From the NCBI RefSeq assembly GCF_030538695.1, contig NZ_JAUNTN010000022.1:1-64000 (forward strand): a stretch of 64,000 nucleotides of DNA, read 5' to 3'. A model generated the notes under the pieces. It made no database searches, was not told the origin of the DNA, and saw nothing but the letters and a program-made list of their open reading frames with translations. Positions within the stretch are counted from its first letter, which is position 1. Every line of letters starts with the position of its first letter. The stretch is from Paracoccus sp. (in: a-proteobacteria). GTDB taxonomy: Bacteria; Pseudomonadota; Alphaproteobacteria; Rhodobacterales; Rhodobacteraceae. The position numbers were made by a program, and so were the translations under genes. This document shows, in pieces, positions 9,894 through 19,230 of the stretch.

Positions 9894-9990
9894 CTCCGGC
9901 GGGGATATTTGGGGACAAAAGATAGGCGGCGCGCAACGTCTGCGGCATCTTTTGTCTGAAAATATCCCCCGCGGAGCGTCCTGCCCCCAC
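9894..9990. repeat. Intergenic inverted repeat (dispersed family, copy A)
   Basis: Two arms, 9901-9922 (GGGGATATTT then GGACAAAAGA) and 9948-9969 (its reverse complement), pair over 22 positions with three mismatches, separated by a 25-base loop. Related sequences occur at 15487, 23716 and 37711. It lies 3' of tkt, so it could act as a terminator-like structure, but the T-run is poor. Confidence 0.6.
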
Positions 9991-10010
9991 CACAAGCGCA
10001 GGTCGCGGTA

Positions 10011-10931
10011 ATGCGCGCCCTGCCCCGCGCCTTTGCCCTGATGGGCCGCGAAAAAGATGGCAGCCGCCGGGTCCGTGATTCGCAGGCCACCGGGATCATG
10101 CTGCTGTTGCTGGCGATTTTTGTGTTCACCCTGATGGATGCGACGGCCAAGCACCTGTCGGCCCGCTATCCCGCGCCAATGATCGTCTGGATGCGTTTCG
10201 TGGTGAACGCGGCGCTGATCCTGCTGGTGCTGGGTCCACGTCTGCGCCACCACATCCGCAGCAGTCAGCCCTTGCTGCAAATCGGGCGCGGGATCACGCA
10301 GATTGGTTCGGTCGGGCTGTTCTTTTCCTCGCTGACCTTCATCGGGCTGGCCGAGGCGACCGCGATCATGGACATCAACCCGGTGCTGATCACTCTGGGC
10401 GCGGCGGTTTTTCTGGGCGAAAAAATCGGCCTGCGCCGGATCATCGGGATTCTGGTCGCGCTGGCCGGGGCGCTGATTATCATTCGTCCCGGCGCGGGGG
10501 TGTTTCATCCGGCCGCCATCCTGCCGCTGATCGGGGCGTTTTCCTATGCCGCCGGGGCCATTATGACCCGGATGGTGCGGGGCGATTCGACGGCGACCTC
10601 GATCCTGTGGTCCACCTCGGTTGGCACGGTTCTGTCCAGCATTGCGGTGCCGTTCTTCTGGACGCCCATTGCAGCGGGCGACTGGTGGGCCTTTATCGCC
10701 ATCGGCCTGCTTGGCTCCGTTGCGCAGGCCCTGCTGATAAAGGCGTTTTCCATGGCCGAGGCGGGGGCCGTCGCACCCTTTGGTTATACCGGGCTGATTT
10801 GGGCAGGCTTGTGGGGCTGGTTGTTTTTCGGCACCATCCCCGACGGCTGGACTTTGGCCGGAGCTGCCATCATCGTTGCGGCCGGGATTTACGTCTGGGC
10901 GCGCGAAGCCAAAAGCATGAGGTCCGAATGA
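10011..10931 (+). CDS. EamA/DMT-family membrane transporter
   Basis: A 306-residue inner-membrane protein built of two EamA halves, with about ten hydrophobic segments (first GIMLLLLAIFVFTLMDATAK, last AGAAIIVAAGIYVW). The motifs FSSLTFIGLAEATAIMDINPVLITLGAAVFLGE and KAFSMAEAGAVAPFGYTGLIWAGLWGWLFFG are typical of the drug/metabolite transporter superfamily; the substrate is not predictable. ATG 10011 lacks a clear ribosome site, and ATG 10041 is an alternative. The stop overlaps the start of the next gene (ATGA), so the two are translationally coupled. Confidence 0.8.
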   Translation: MRALPRAFALMGREKDGSRRVRDSQATGIMLLLLAIFVFTLMDATAKHLSARYPAPMIVWMRFVVNAALILLVLGPRLRHHIRSSQPLLQIGRGITQIGSVGLFFSSLTFIGLAEATAIMDINPVLITLGAAVFLGEKIGLRRIIGILVALAGALIIIRPGAGVFHPAAILPLIGAFSYAAGAIMTRMVRGDSTATSILWSTSVGTVLSSIAVPFFWTPIAAGDWWAFIAIGLLGSVAQALLIKAFSMAEAGAVAPFGYTGLIWAGLWGWLFFGTIPDGWTLAGAAIIVAAGIYVWAREAKSMRSE

Positions 10932-11812
10932 CCCACCCGACCGAGGAAACCCCGCCATTGTCCGACCGTCTGGCCAATGCGGCCTTTCTGGGGGTGATCG
11001 GGCTGGCGCGACTGCTGCCCTATCCGCGGCGGATTGCGGCGATGGGCTGGTTGTTTGCGCATGTGCTTGGTCCGGTGGCAGGCTGGCGGCGGCGCATCCG
11101 TGACAATCTGGCGCTGGCCCGGCCCGAGCTGTCCGAAGCCGAGATCACCGCCCTGACCCGCGCCGTGCCGAATAATGCCGGACGTTCGCTGGCCGAGATC
11201 TATTCCGGGGCCGAGTTCACCGCCCGCATCGCCGCCGCCGACCCGCTGGAAGGCCCCGGCGTCGCGGTGCTGGAACGCGCCGCCGAGGAAGGCCGCCCGG
11301 TGATCCTTGCCTGTGCGCATTTCGGCAATTACGACGCCTTCCGTGCCGCCGTAGCTGCACGAGGCTGGCCGGTCGGCGCACTTTACCGACCGATGAATAA
11401 CGAAGCCTTCAACCGCCACTATATCCCCGCGATCAGCGCCATTGCCGAGCCGCTGTTCCCGCGCGGTCGGGCCGGTTTCGCGGCGATGATCCGGTTTCTG
11501 CGCGGCGGCGGGTTTCTGGCGCTTGGCTTTGACCAATACGACCGCAACGGTGCCGAGTTACGCTTTTTCGACCTTCCGTCAAAAACCGTGCTGACCCCGG
11601 CCGAACTGGCCTTGCGCTATGATGCGCTGCTGGTGCCGATTGCGGGTATCCGCCAGCCGGATGGGCTGAGCTTTCGCGTCCATGTCGGCGATCCCGTCAC
11701 CGGCGACGATCCGGCACAGATGATGCAGGCGTTGAACGACGATCTGGAGGCGCTGATCCGCCGTCACATGGACCAGTGGTTCTGGGTTCACCGGCGTTGG
11801 AAGAATCTTTAA
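10928..11812 (+). CDS. LpxL/HtrB-family lipid A acyltransferase-like protein
   Basis: This 294-residue protein belongs to the lysophospholipid/lauroyl acyltransferase family. It has the catalytic-type H and acidic residue in ACAHFGNYDAFRAA, the segment GALYRPMNNEAFNRH, and FLRGGGFLALGFDQYDRNGAEL where the second acyltransferase motif lies. An N-terminal hydrophobic stretch (FLGVIGLARLLPYPRR) would anchor it at the inner membrane. The likely role is late acylation of lipid A. The start at 10928 overlaps the transporter stop, which fixes it although the frame is open further upstream. It ends four bases inside the convergent MgtC-like gene. Confidence 0.8.
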   Translation: MTHPTEETPPLSDRLANAAFLGVIGLARLLPYPRRIAAMGWLFAHVLGPVAGWRRRIRDNLALARPELSEAEITALTRAVPNNAGRSLAEIYSGAEFTARIAAADPLEGPGVAVLERAAEEGRPVILACAHFGNYDAFRAAVAARGWPVGALYRPMNNEAFNRHYIPAISAIAEPLFPRGRAGFAAMIRFLRGGGFLALGFDQYDRNGAELRFFDLPSKTVLTPAELALRYDALLVPIAGIRQPDGLSFRVHVGDPVTGDDPAQMMQALNDDLEALIRRHMDQWFWVHRRWKNL

Positions 11813-12330
11813 TCCCCGTCCTTTTGCGCAGGTTCATCCTTGGGCAAATCGTCTTGCCCGGTCGAACGGACCAGCACCCGCATCAGCCACAGAACCACCA
11901 GCGCCAGCCCGGTGGCCAGTGCCGCCAGTTGCAGGTTCCCGGTGCCACAAGCCAGACCAATGGCGCCAGCCAGCCACATGGAAGCGCCGGTCGTTACCCC
12001 GCACACCGACCCGCCAGACATGAAGATTGACCCTGCGGCCAGAAAGGCCACGCCCGAAGTCACAGCCTCGATCAGACGCAGCGGGTCCGAAATCAGCGTC
12101 ACGCCGGATTCATCCCCCAGATAGGTCAGTTCCAGCGCAGTAATGGTAAACAGCACCGCCGCGAGGGCGATCAGCATATGGGTGCGCAACCCCGCAGCCC
12201 GGTGCGAGCTTTCACGCTCCCACCCGATCAGGCCGCCAAACAACAGCGCGGCACACATCCGCACCGCAACAACATCCAGCGGCAGCCCTTTAAGCGGCGC
12301 ATGTATATCGGCATGAACATCCGCAAACAT
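11809..12330 (-). CDS. MgtC/SapB-family membrane protein
   Basis: A 173-residue inner-membrane protein with the MgtC/SapB signature. It shows RMCAALLFGGLIGWERES near the start (the G-x-ER motif), AAGLRTHMLIALAAVLF, then GVAFLAAGSIFMSGG and VTTGASMWLAGAIGLACGTG. Four to five membrane segments are visible. Family members influence Mg2+ homeostasis or ATP synthase in pathogens, but many act in unknown ways. This copy has only the membrane half and a short charged tail (DDLPKDEPAQKDGD), without the extended cytoplasmic domain of true MgtC. Confidence 0.85.
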   Translation of the reverse strand: MFADVHADIHAPLKGLPLDVVAVRMCAALLFGGLIGWERESSHRAAGLRTHMLIALAAVLFTITALELTYLGDESGVTLISDPLRLIEAVTSGVAFLAAGSIFMSGGSVCGVTTGASMWLAGAIGLACGTGNLQLAALATGLALVVLWLMRVLVRSTGQDDLPKDEPAQKDGD

Positions 12331-12366
12331 GCGCCTTAAAGCAGCAAGCCGCCCCCGGTTCCGCGA

Positions 12367-13542
12367 TCAATCCAGCGCCACCACGCGGACCTGCCCGCCT
12401 TTGGCTGACAGCGCAATCTTGCCTTCGGCCAGCCGCAGGGCATCATTGCCGAACACCTCGGCCCGCCAGCCCGACAGTGCAGCGACATCGCGCCCGCCGG
12501 CTGCAATCGCATCCAGTTCCGCCGCCGAGGCAATCAGTTTGGGCGCGACATTGGCCGCATCCGCCTTGGCCTTCAGCAGCACCCGCAAGAGATCGGCCAG
12601 CGCCCCGTCACGCGGCGCACCGGGGTCACTGTCCTCGGCTTTGGGCAGATCGGTGGCCTCCTGCCCGGCCTTGACCGCGCGCAGGATACCCTCTGCAATC
12701 TCGCCCTTGCGGGCCTCGCGCAGCAGCAGGCGCGAGCGGCCCAGCTCAGTTTCATTCGTGGGCTTGCTGGAGGCCAGTTCCACCAGCGCATCATCCTTGA
12801 ACACCCGCGAGCGCGGGACATCACGGCGCTGCGCGTAATCCTCGCGGAACTGTGCCAGCTCCCGCACGATGGCCAGAAAACGCGGCGCGGTGGACCGGGT
12901 GCGCACCCGCAGCCAGGCATCCTCGGGACGGGTGATATAGGTTTCAGGGCTTTCCAGCACGGCCATTTCCTCGGCCAGCCAAGCCTCGCGTCCTGATTTG
13001 TGCAACTGGTCGCGCAGGTTTTCATAGATCGCCCGCAGATGCGTCACATCGGCCAGCGCATAGGTCAGTTGCGCATCCGACAAAGGCCGGTGCGACCAGT
13101 CGGTAAAGCGCGAGGATTTATCCAGCGGTTGCCGCACGATCTTGCGCACCAGCGTTTCATAGCCGACCTGTTCGCCAAAGCCGCAGACCATCGCCGCCAC
13201 CTGCGTATCGAACAACGGCTGCGGGAAAACCCCGGCGTCGTGAAAGAAAATCTCAAGATCCTGCCGTGCGGCGTGGAACACCTTGACCGTGGCCTGATGG
13301 CGAAACAGGTCATAGAGCGGTTCCAGCGACAGATCACCCGCCAGAGGATCGACCAGCACCGCCTCGCCCCCATCCTTTTTCGCGCCGGACGCAGGCGGCA
13401 GGGCCATCTGAATCAGGCACAGCTTGGAATAATAGGTGCGTTCGCGCAGAAACTCGGTGTCAATGGTGACATAGGGCTGCGCCTTGGCGCGTTCGCAAAA
13501 AGCGGCAAGATCGGCGGTGGTGGTAATCAGATTATGGCTCAT
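12367..13542 (-). CDS. rnd: Ribonuclease D
   Basis: The enzyme is a 3' to 5' exoribonuclease that trims tRNA and other stable RNA precursors. In 391 residues it shows the DEDD catalytic set: TIDTEFLRE (Exo I), VFHAARQDLEIFF (Exo II) and YALADVTHL (Exo III, DEDDy type). Helical HRDC-like domains follow (AWLAEEMAVLE, RDDALVELASSKPTNETEL). ATG 13542 is preceded by AAAGGAAC and begins the conserved sequence. The frame continues open far upstream over the opposite-strand OmpA gene, which is a GC-bias artefact. It diverges from ompA-like 13726. Confidence 0.92.
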   Translation of the reverse strand: MSHNLITTTADLAAFCERAKAQPYVTIDTEFLRERTYYSKLCLIQMALPPASGAKKDGGEAVLVDPLAGDLSLEPLYDLFRHQATVKVFHAARQDLEIFFHDAGVFPQPLFDTQVAAMVCGFGEQVGYETLVRKIVRQPLDKSSRFTDWSHRPLSDAQLTYALADVTHLRAIYENLRDQLHKSGREAWLAEEMAVLESPETYITRPEDAWLRVRTRSTAPRFLAIVRELAQFREDYAQRRDVPRSRVFKDDALVELASSKPTNETELGRSRLLLREARKGEIAEGILRAVKAGQEATDLPKAEDSDPGAPRDGALADLLRVLLKAKADAANVAPKLIASAAELDAIAAGGRDVAALSGWRAEVFGNDALRLAEGKIALSAKGGQVRVVALD

Positions 13543-13725
13543 TGAGTTCCTTTGGGGCGGGTCATCCGCCGATTCGGGCTTCGCCTTACGCCCCGGAGGG
13601 CATTTTTGCCAGAGCCGCGGAAACAACGCCGTGGCGACGTGGGAAATATGCCTCACGCAGATGTTGGGGAACGGGCGGGAGGCTGGCGGGTTGTTTTGCG
13701 AACACCGCCCACGAAAGGAGCCGAA

Positions 13726-15477
13726 ATGCGCCCGATCCTGCGATCCACGACCGCCATTGCCGCCAGCATGACCCTGATGCTGCCGCAGCTTGTCAGCGCT
13801 GAAACCCTGATCGACCCCGACACCGCCGCCCGGCAGGCCGCCAACCGCGCCACCGCCTATCCCGATCTTCAGCAGTTGCTGGAGGCCGAGCTGGCCGCCG
13901 GGCTGACCCCGGATCAGTTGGTTTGCGCCGATGACAGCGCCCGCCCCTGCCCGGATGGGATGGCCTTTCTGACACCCAAGGGGCTGACGGTGAACCTGTC
14001 CCGCGACGACCGCATCTATGTGGCGCTGCGGGAAAATCAGGTAAACCAGATGGGAGATGCGGCCCCGCAAGCGGCTGAGGCTGCGCCCGAACCGGCTGCG
14101 GAAGCCCCGGCAGCGGAACCCGTTGCGGCAGAGGCCGAGACCAAACCGGCAGAAGCCCCCGCTGCGGCTGCGGAACCCGCCGCAGAACCAGCCGCAGAAC
14201 CAGCCACGGTGGCCGAGGCTGCCACCGAAACCCCGGCGGAACCTGCGGAAGCCGCCGCCTCTGAGGTCCCGACGGAGGCCCCTGCCGAGACCGCTGCACC
14301 TGAAACCGCCTCGGACGCCCTTGCCACCGCGCTGGCCCGTGAGACCGCCGAGGCCACTCCGGCGCCCGAGGTCAACGAGACCCCCGAGGCCGATGCCGTG
14401 CTGACCGAGGCCGCCAAAGAGGCCGCCGAGGCCGCGCCCGATGAAACCGCCGCCGCACTGGCTGCGACGGATGCGCCCGCCACCGCCGAAGTGACCGAGG
14501 AAACTGTCACCGAGGCTCGCAGCTCTGCCGAGGATTTTACCAGCAATCTGGCCGAGGCATTGCAACAGGCGCAGAACACCGAAGCCACCGCCACACGCAG
14601 CGACCGCAACGATGATCTGAAAAAAATCGCGCTGGCCGGGCTGGGGGCGCTGGCGGTCGGCACCATGCTGAACAACCAGCGGCAAGTGGCGCTGAACACC
14701 GGCGACCGTGTGATTGTGCAACGCCCCGATGGCAGTCAGGAGGTCGTGCGCGATGATACTATGCTGCTGCGTCAACAGGGTTCGGATGTGAAAACCGAAA
14801 CCTTCGCGGATGGCTCGACCCGGACCATCGTCACCCGCGCCGATGGCAGCCAGGTGGTGACAATCCGCGACGCCGATCTGCGGGTGCTGCGCCGCTCGCT
14901 GGTGGCAACGGATGGCAGCGTGACCTCGCTGATCGACGACACGCAGGCGCAACCGGTCGATCTGGCCAGCCTGCCCCCCGCCGCCCGGCCCGTTCAGGTC
15001 AGCGCCACGGATGAGGCCGCCCTGCGCGACGCCCTCCGCCGCGAGGCCGCCGTCAGCCGGACCTTTACGCTGAACCAGATCCGCAACATCCCCGAGGTGC
15101 GTGCGCTGGTCGCCCCGGTGGACATCAGTGCCATCACCTTTGAAACCGGATCAGCGGCAATCCAGCCCGATCAGGCCCGCCAGCTTGCCGCGCTGGGTCA
15201 GGTGATCGCGGACAGCATCAAGGCCAACCCGCGCGAGATGTTCCTGATCGAAGGTCATACCGACGCCGTTGGCGCGGCCAGCTATAATCTTGCGCTGTCC
15301 GATCGCCGTGCGGAATCCGTGGCGCTGGCGCTGACCGAATATTTCGCCGTGCCACCGGAAAATCTGGTGGTGCAGGGCTATGGTGAGCAATTCCTGAAGG
15401 TGCGCACCGAGGCATCCGAACGTCAGAACCGCCGCGCCGCCGTGCGCCGGATCACCGATCTTCTGGCCTGGAACTGA
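13726..15477 (+). CDS. OmpA-family outer membrane protein with long Ala/Glu/Pro linker
   Basis: A 583-residue exported protein. A signal peptide (STTAIAASMTLMLPQLVSA) leads into a small N-terminal domain with two Cys (VCADDSARPC). A very long low-complexity Ala/Glu/Pro/Thr region follows (about residues 105-285). Then comes a hydrophobic helix (ALAGLGALAVGTML), a repeat-rich segment (RPDGSQEVV, RADGSQVVTI, ATDGSVTSLI) and a C-terminal OmpA domain (ITFETGSAAIQ, EGHTDAVGAASYN, LSDRRAESVA). The last would bind peptidoglycan. ATG 13726 with GAAAGGAG before it is the start. The linker probably spans periplasm or wall. Repetitive Ala/Glu codons create long spurious frames on the other strand. Confidence 0.85.
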   Translation: MRPILRSTTAIAASMTLMLPQLVSAETLIDPDTAARQAANRATAYPDLQQLLEAELAAGLTPDQLVCADDSARPCPDGMAFLTPKGLTVNLSRDDRIYVALRENQVNQMGDAAPQAAEAAPEPAAEAPAAEPVAAEAETKPAEAPAAAAEPAAEPAAEPATVAEAATETPAEPAEAAASEVPTEAPAETAAPETASDALATALARETAEATPAPEVNETPEADAVLTEAAKEAAEAAPDETAAALAATDAPATAEVTEETVTEARSSAEDFTSNLAEALQQAQNTEATATRSDRNDDLKKIALAGLGALAVGTMLNNQRQVALNTGDRVIVQRPDGSQEVVRDDTMLLRQQGSDVKTETFADGSTRTIVTRADGSQVVTIRDADLRVLRRSLVATDGSVTSLIDDTQAQPVDLASLPPAARPVQVSATDEAALRDALRREAAVSRTFTLNQIRNIPEVRALVAPVDISAITFETGSAAIQPDQARQLAALGQVIADSIKANPREMFLIEGHTDAVGAASYNLALSDRRAESVALALTEYFAVPPENLVVQGYGEQFLKVRTEASERQNRRAAVRRITDLLAWN

Positions 15478-15486
15478 CCGTGGAAC

Positions 15487-15534
15487 CGGGGGTTTCACAC
15501 CCCCGGACCCCCGTGGGATATTGGGGTGAAGAAG
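15487..15534. repeat. Intergenic repeat (dispersed family, copy B)
   Basis: The stretch contains GGGGGTTTCACACCCCC, itself a small hairpin, then ACCCCCGTGGGATATTGG and GTGAAGAAGAAG. The same succession is found at 37713-37764 with only a few changes, and the GGGATATT core matches copies A and C. It lies just 3' of the OmpA-like gene. Confidence 0.55.
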
Positions 15535-16095
15535 AAGGCGGCAAAGGGGCAAGCCGCAGGAATGTATGCCGGTTCCCTTTTGCAATACGGATGGGCCGCG
15601 CCGAAGAAGGCGCGGTTTATGTTTTGGGCAACTGCCCGTATGAGGTCGAGGTCGCCTGCCGCACGGATCATCTGGATGCGGGATTTTGGTGCCGGGTGGC
15701 GGGCGTGTTCGGTAAGGCTTGCCGCGGCAATGATGATCCTTTCAGGGCAGAGGGACATCGCCCTGTTCTGCGCCTGAAGTCGTGATCCAATCCGGGCAAA
15801 GGGTATTGACCCGCGCTCTGCCCCGGTCAGCCTATCGGCCTGCAACTGATTTGACCGCCCTAGCAAAGCGACTGCCACGCGCATGGCAGTTCAACCACAA
15901 ACCGGGATGCAGTGCCATCAGGGTATTCCCTGACGACCTGCAACACGACCGAAGTTCGCTGCGACCCTGACTGTTGCTGAAAGGGCGCGTCGATACGCGT
16001 GCGCCTGCATCACCGGGATACGACCGCCCCTGCTGCCGCAATTGTTCTGCAAACAAGGGCATGCCGGCAAATGCGGCCCTTCCGGTGAAGTTTGC
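15535..16095. other. Intergenic region without a recognisable gene
   Basis: About 560 bases between the OmpA-like gene and purU hold only short overlapping frames on both strands, none with a family signature or a convincing ribosome site. The region lies downstream of both neighbours. I see no tRNA, riboswitch or clear terminator. It may hold a decayed gene or an unrecognised small RNA. Confidence 0.4.
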
Positions 16096-16980
16096 TCAGC
16101 CCATCCGCTCACTGGCATATTGGCCGGGGCTGGCGGGGAAAACCACGGTGCGGTTGCCGTTCAGGAACACCCGATGGTGGATATGCGCATGGATCGCACG
16201 GGCCAGAACCTGCGCCTCGACATCGCGGCCAAGGCTGACATAATCGGCCGGGCTTTGGGCATGGGTCACGCGGGCGGTATCCTGTTCGATGATCGGGCCT
16301 TCGTCCAGATCAGCGGTCACATAATGCGCCGTCGCCCCAATCAGCTTGACCCCGCGCTGATAAGCTTGCTTATAGGGGTTCGCCCCTTTGAAAGACGGCA
16401 GGAAAGAGTGGTGAATATTGATGATCCGCCCTGACATTTTCTGGCAAAGATCATCTGACAGCACTTGCATGTAGCGTGCCAGAACCACCAGTTCCGCGCC
16501 TGAATCGCTGACCACCTGCATCAGTTGCGCCTCTGCCTCGGGCTTGTTGTCGCGCGTCACCTTGATGTGGTGGAAGGGCAGGTCGTGGTTCACCACCAGC
16601 TTCTGATAGGTCAGATGGTTGCTGACCACGCCAACAATATCCGTTGCCAAGGCCCCGATCCGCCAACGATACAACAAATCGTTCAGACAATGGCCAAAGT
16701 TCGACACCATCAGCAGGGTTTTCATCCGCTTGGCGGCGTCATGCAGCGCCCAATCCATGCCAAAGCTGTCCCCGACCGGCGCCATCGCCGCCCGCAAGCG
16801 GTCGCCATCCGCGCCCTGCTCCGAGGTAAAGCTGACGCGCATGAAAAACCGCTGGCTTTCCATATCGTCAAATTGCGCGCTGTCGGTAATGTTGCAGCCA
16901 TGCTCGGCCAGCAGGCCCGACACCGCCGCAACGATGCCACGGCGGGTTGGACAGGCAATGGTCAGGACGTATTCGGCCAT
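16096..16980 (-). CDS. purU: Formyltetrahydrofolate deformylase
   Basis: PurU hydrolyses 10-formyl-THF to formate and THF, balancing one-carbon pools and feeding formate to purine synthesis. The 294-residue protein has an N-terminal ACT domain (VLTIACPTRRGIVAAVSGLLAEHGCNI) and a C-terminal formyltransferase-type domain. The latter includes the catalytic Asn/His region (SGRIINIHHSFLPSFKGANPY), GATAHYVTADLDEGPIIEQD with the conserved Asp, and YVSLGRDVE. It is the second gene after a ferredoxin, one base apart. Confidence 0.93.
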   Translation of the reverse strand: MAEYVLTIACPTRRGIVAAVSGLLAEHGCNITDSAQFDDMESQRFFMRVSFTSEQGADGDRLRAAMAPVGDSFGMDWALHDAAKRMKTLLMVSNFGHCLNDLLYRWRIGALATDIVGVVSNHLTYQKLVVNHDLPFHHIKVTRDNKPEAEAQLMQVVSDSGAELVVLARYMQVLSDDLCQKMSGRIINIHHSFLPSFKGANPYKQAYQRGVKLIGATAHYVTADLDEGPIIEQDTARVTHAQSPADYVSLGRDVEAQVLARAIHAHIHHRVFLNGNRTVVFPASPGQYASERMG

Positions 16981-16981
16981 A

Positions 16982-17404
<423 letters not shown>

Positions 17405-18934
17405 TTACTCAGCGTCGATGGGCAGCGCCAGAAAACGTGGCTCGCCCCCACGGCGGATCATCAGCAAAACCGACTTGCGGCCCGCATCCCGTGCCGCCGC
17501 GATCACATCGCGCAGCTCACTGACCGCCGTCACCGGCTGCTGGTTGACCTCGGTGACAACATCCCCAGCGGTCAGACCGCGCTCAGCCGCGACACCGGCC
17601 GCATCCACATCCTGCACCAGAAGCCCGCTGGCATCACGCGGCAGGTTCATCTGTTCGGCCTGATCCGGGGTCAGCGGCGTCAGCATCATGCCAAGCACAT
17701 CGCTGCCCTGTTCCGGCTGCCCGCCAGTCTGATCCGAAGCGGTCCCCTCGGCTTCTTCGCGGCGACCCAGCTTGATTGACAGGTCTTGCGCCTGCCCCTC
17801 ACGCATGACCGTCACCGGCACGGCCTGCCCGATCGAAGCGTCGGCCACACGGCGGACCAGCTCACGCGTGTTGGCAACCGGATTGCCGTCAAAGCTGACG
17901 ATCACATCGCCCGCACGCATCCCGGCATCCTTGGCGGGACCGTCCGGCACATCCGTCACCATCGCGCCAGAGGCATCCGCCAACCCCATCGCATCGGCCA
18001 TATCCGGGGTCAGGTCCTGAATCTTGACGCCCAGCCAGCCGCGCCGGGTTTCCCCAAACTGCTGCAACTGATCGACAACCTTGCTGACCACATTCGAGGC
18101 CATCGAAAAACCGATCCCGATGCTGCCGCCATTGGGCGACAGAATCGCCGTATTCACGCCGATCACCTCGCCATTCAGATCGAACAGCGGCCCGCCCGAA
18201 TTACCCCGGTTGATCGACGCATCGGTCTGAATAAAATCGTCATAAGTCCCGGTCAACTCACGGTTGCGGGCCGAGACGATCCCGGCGGTTGCCGAGAACC
18301 CCTGCCCCAGCGGGTTGCCAAGCGCCAGAACCCAGTCACCCACGCGGGCCTGATCGCTGTCCCCGAACTGCACGAAAGGCAGGTCGCTGGCATCAACCTT
18401 CAGCAGCGCAATGTCCGTGTTCGGGTCGGTGCCGATCACCTTGGCCGGGCGTTTGACGCCATCACGGAACTCGGCCTGAATCTCATCGGCGCCGTCGATC
18501 ACATGGTTGTTGGTGACGATGTAGCCATCCGCCGAAATCACAAAACCCGAGCCAAGCGCGTTCGAGCGTTGCTGCACCATCGGTCCGCCCCGGCCTTGCG
18601 GGCCATCCTGCTGCGGCATCCCCGGAAACCCGAAATCGCGGAACAGATCGTTGAACGGGCTGTTCGGCGGCAGGCCGGGGAAGGTGCCACCCGCCGGACG
18701 GGATACAACCGAAGTCGTGGTGATATTCACCACCGCCGGGCTGACCTGTTCGACCAGATCGGCGAAACTGTCGGGCATTACCTGCGCCCGCTTTTGCGGC
18801 GTATCCGGCGCAGTCAGCGGCGCGTTATCGTTGGAAGGCGCGATTTGCGCCTGTTGCGCGGCAACCGGACCAGCGGCCAGCGCCAGCGCCAGTCCAGAGA
18901 CCGTCAGCAAGTGGCGGGGGGAAAGAAACGTCAT
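17405..18934 (-). CDS. degP: Periplasmic serine protease, DegP/HtrA family
   Basis: A Do-family protease and chaperone of 509 residues. A signal peptide (VSGLALALAAGPVAAQQAQ) precedes a trypsin-like domain with His in YIVTNNHVIDGADE, Asp in NTDIALLKVD and Ser in DASINRGNSGGPLFD. Two PDZ domains follow (GWLGVKIQDLTPDMADAM, and near the end GLLVQDVDAAGVAAERG). It degrades or refolds damaged envelope proteins. An ATG 15 bases upstream lacks a ribosome site, whereas AAGGAC precedes 18934. It sits downstream of hflK-hflC, after a terminator. The family also includes DegQ/MucD paralogues. Confidence 0.9.
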   Translation of the reverse strand: MTFLSPRHLLTVSGLALALAAGPVAAQQAQIAPSNDNAPLTAPDTPQKRAQVMPDSFADLVEQVSPAVVNITTTSVVSRPAGGTFPGLPPNSPFNDLFRDFGFPGMPQQDGPQGRGGPMVQQRSNALGSGFVISADGYIVTNNHVIDGADEIQAEFRDGVKRPAKVIGTDPNTDIALLKVDASDLPFVQFGDSDQARVGDWVLALGNPLGQGFSATAGIVSARNRELTGTYDDFIQTDASINRGNSGGPLFDLNGEVIGVNTAILSPNGGSIGIGFSMASNVVSKVVDQLQQFGETRRGWLGVKIQDLTPDMADAMGLADASGAMVTDVPDGPAKDAGMRAGDVIVSFDGNPVANTRELVRRVADASIGQAVPVTVMREGQAQDLSIKLGRREEAEGTASDQTGGQPEQGSDVLGMMLTPLTPDQAEQMNLPRDASGLLVQDVDAAGVAAERGLTAGDVVTEVNQQPVTAVSELRDVIAAARDAGRKSVLLMIRRGGEPRFLALPIDAE

Positions 18935-19181
18935 GCGGGTGTCCTTCATATATCGTCGGCATCTGCCCCAAGGCCAAAGGAAAACCCCGGTCCGGGCAAG
19001 CGCGTTCACTATGAACCGAATATAGATCAGCGTTGCAAGAAAACCACGCTCTCGGGCAATGAACTGATCGTGACTGGACGCAGTGGCGCAACGATCCCCG
19101 TTTCTGCCCTGATATTTCACAAAACTGCCCTTTCGAATCCTTTGTCCTGCCTGTCTGGCACAAAAAGGTTACGAAAACGCA

Positions 19182-19211
19182 AACGCCCGCCGAAAAATAT
19201 CGGCGGGCGTT
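19182..19211 (-). terminator. Terminator of hflK-hflC
   Basis: A perfect 12-base-pair stem (AACGCCCGCCGA with TCGGCGGGCGTT, loop of six) lies 20 bases past the hflC stop. T-rich sequence follows on both strands, so it may work in both directions. Confidence 0.8.
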
Positions 19212-19230
19212 ATGGTTTTTCAGGCTGCAA

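Noticed and set aside
13543..14952. Long upstream extension of the ribonuclease D frame to 861 codons
   Set aside because: It is antisense to the Ala/Glu/Pro-rich linker of the OmpA-like gene and has the Gly/Arg/Phe repeat composition expected of that. The real start at 13542 has a ribosome site and homology.
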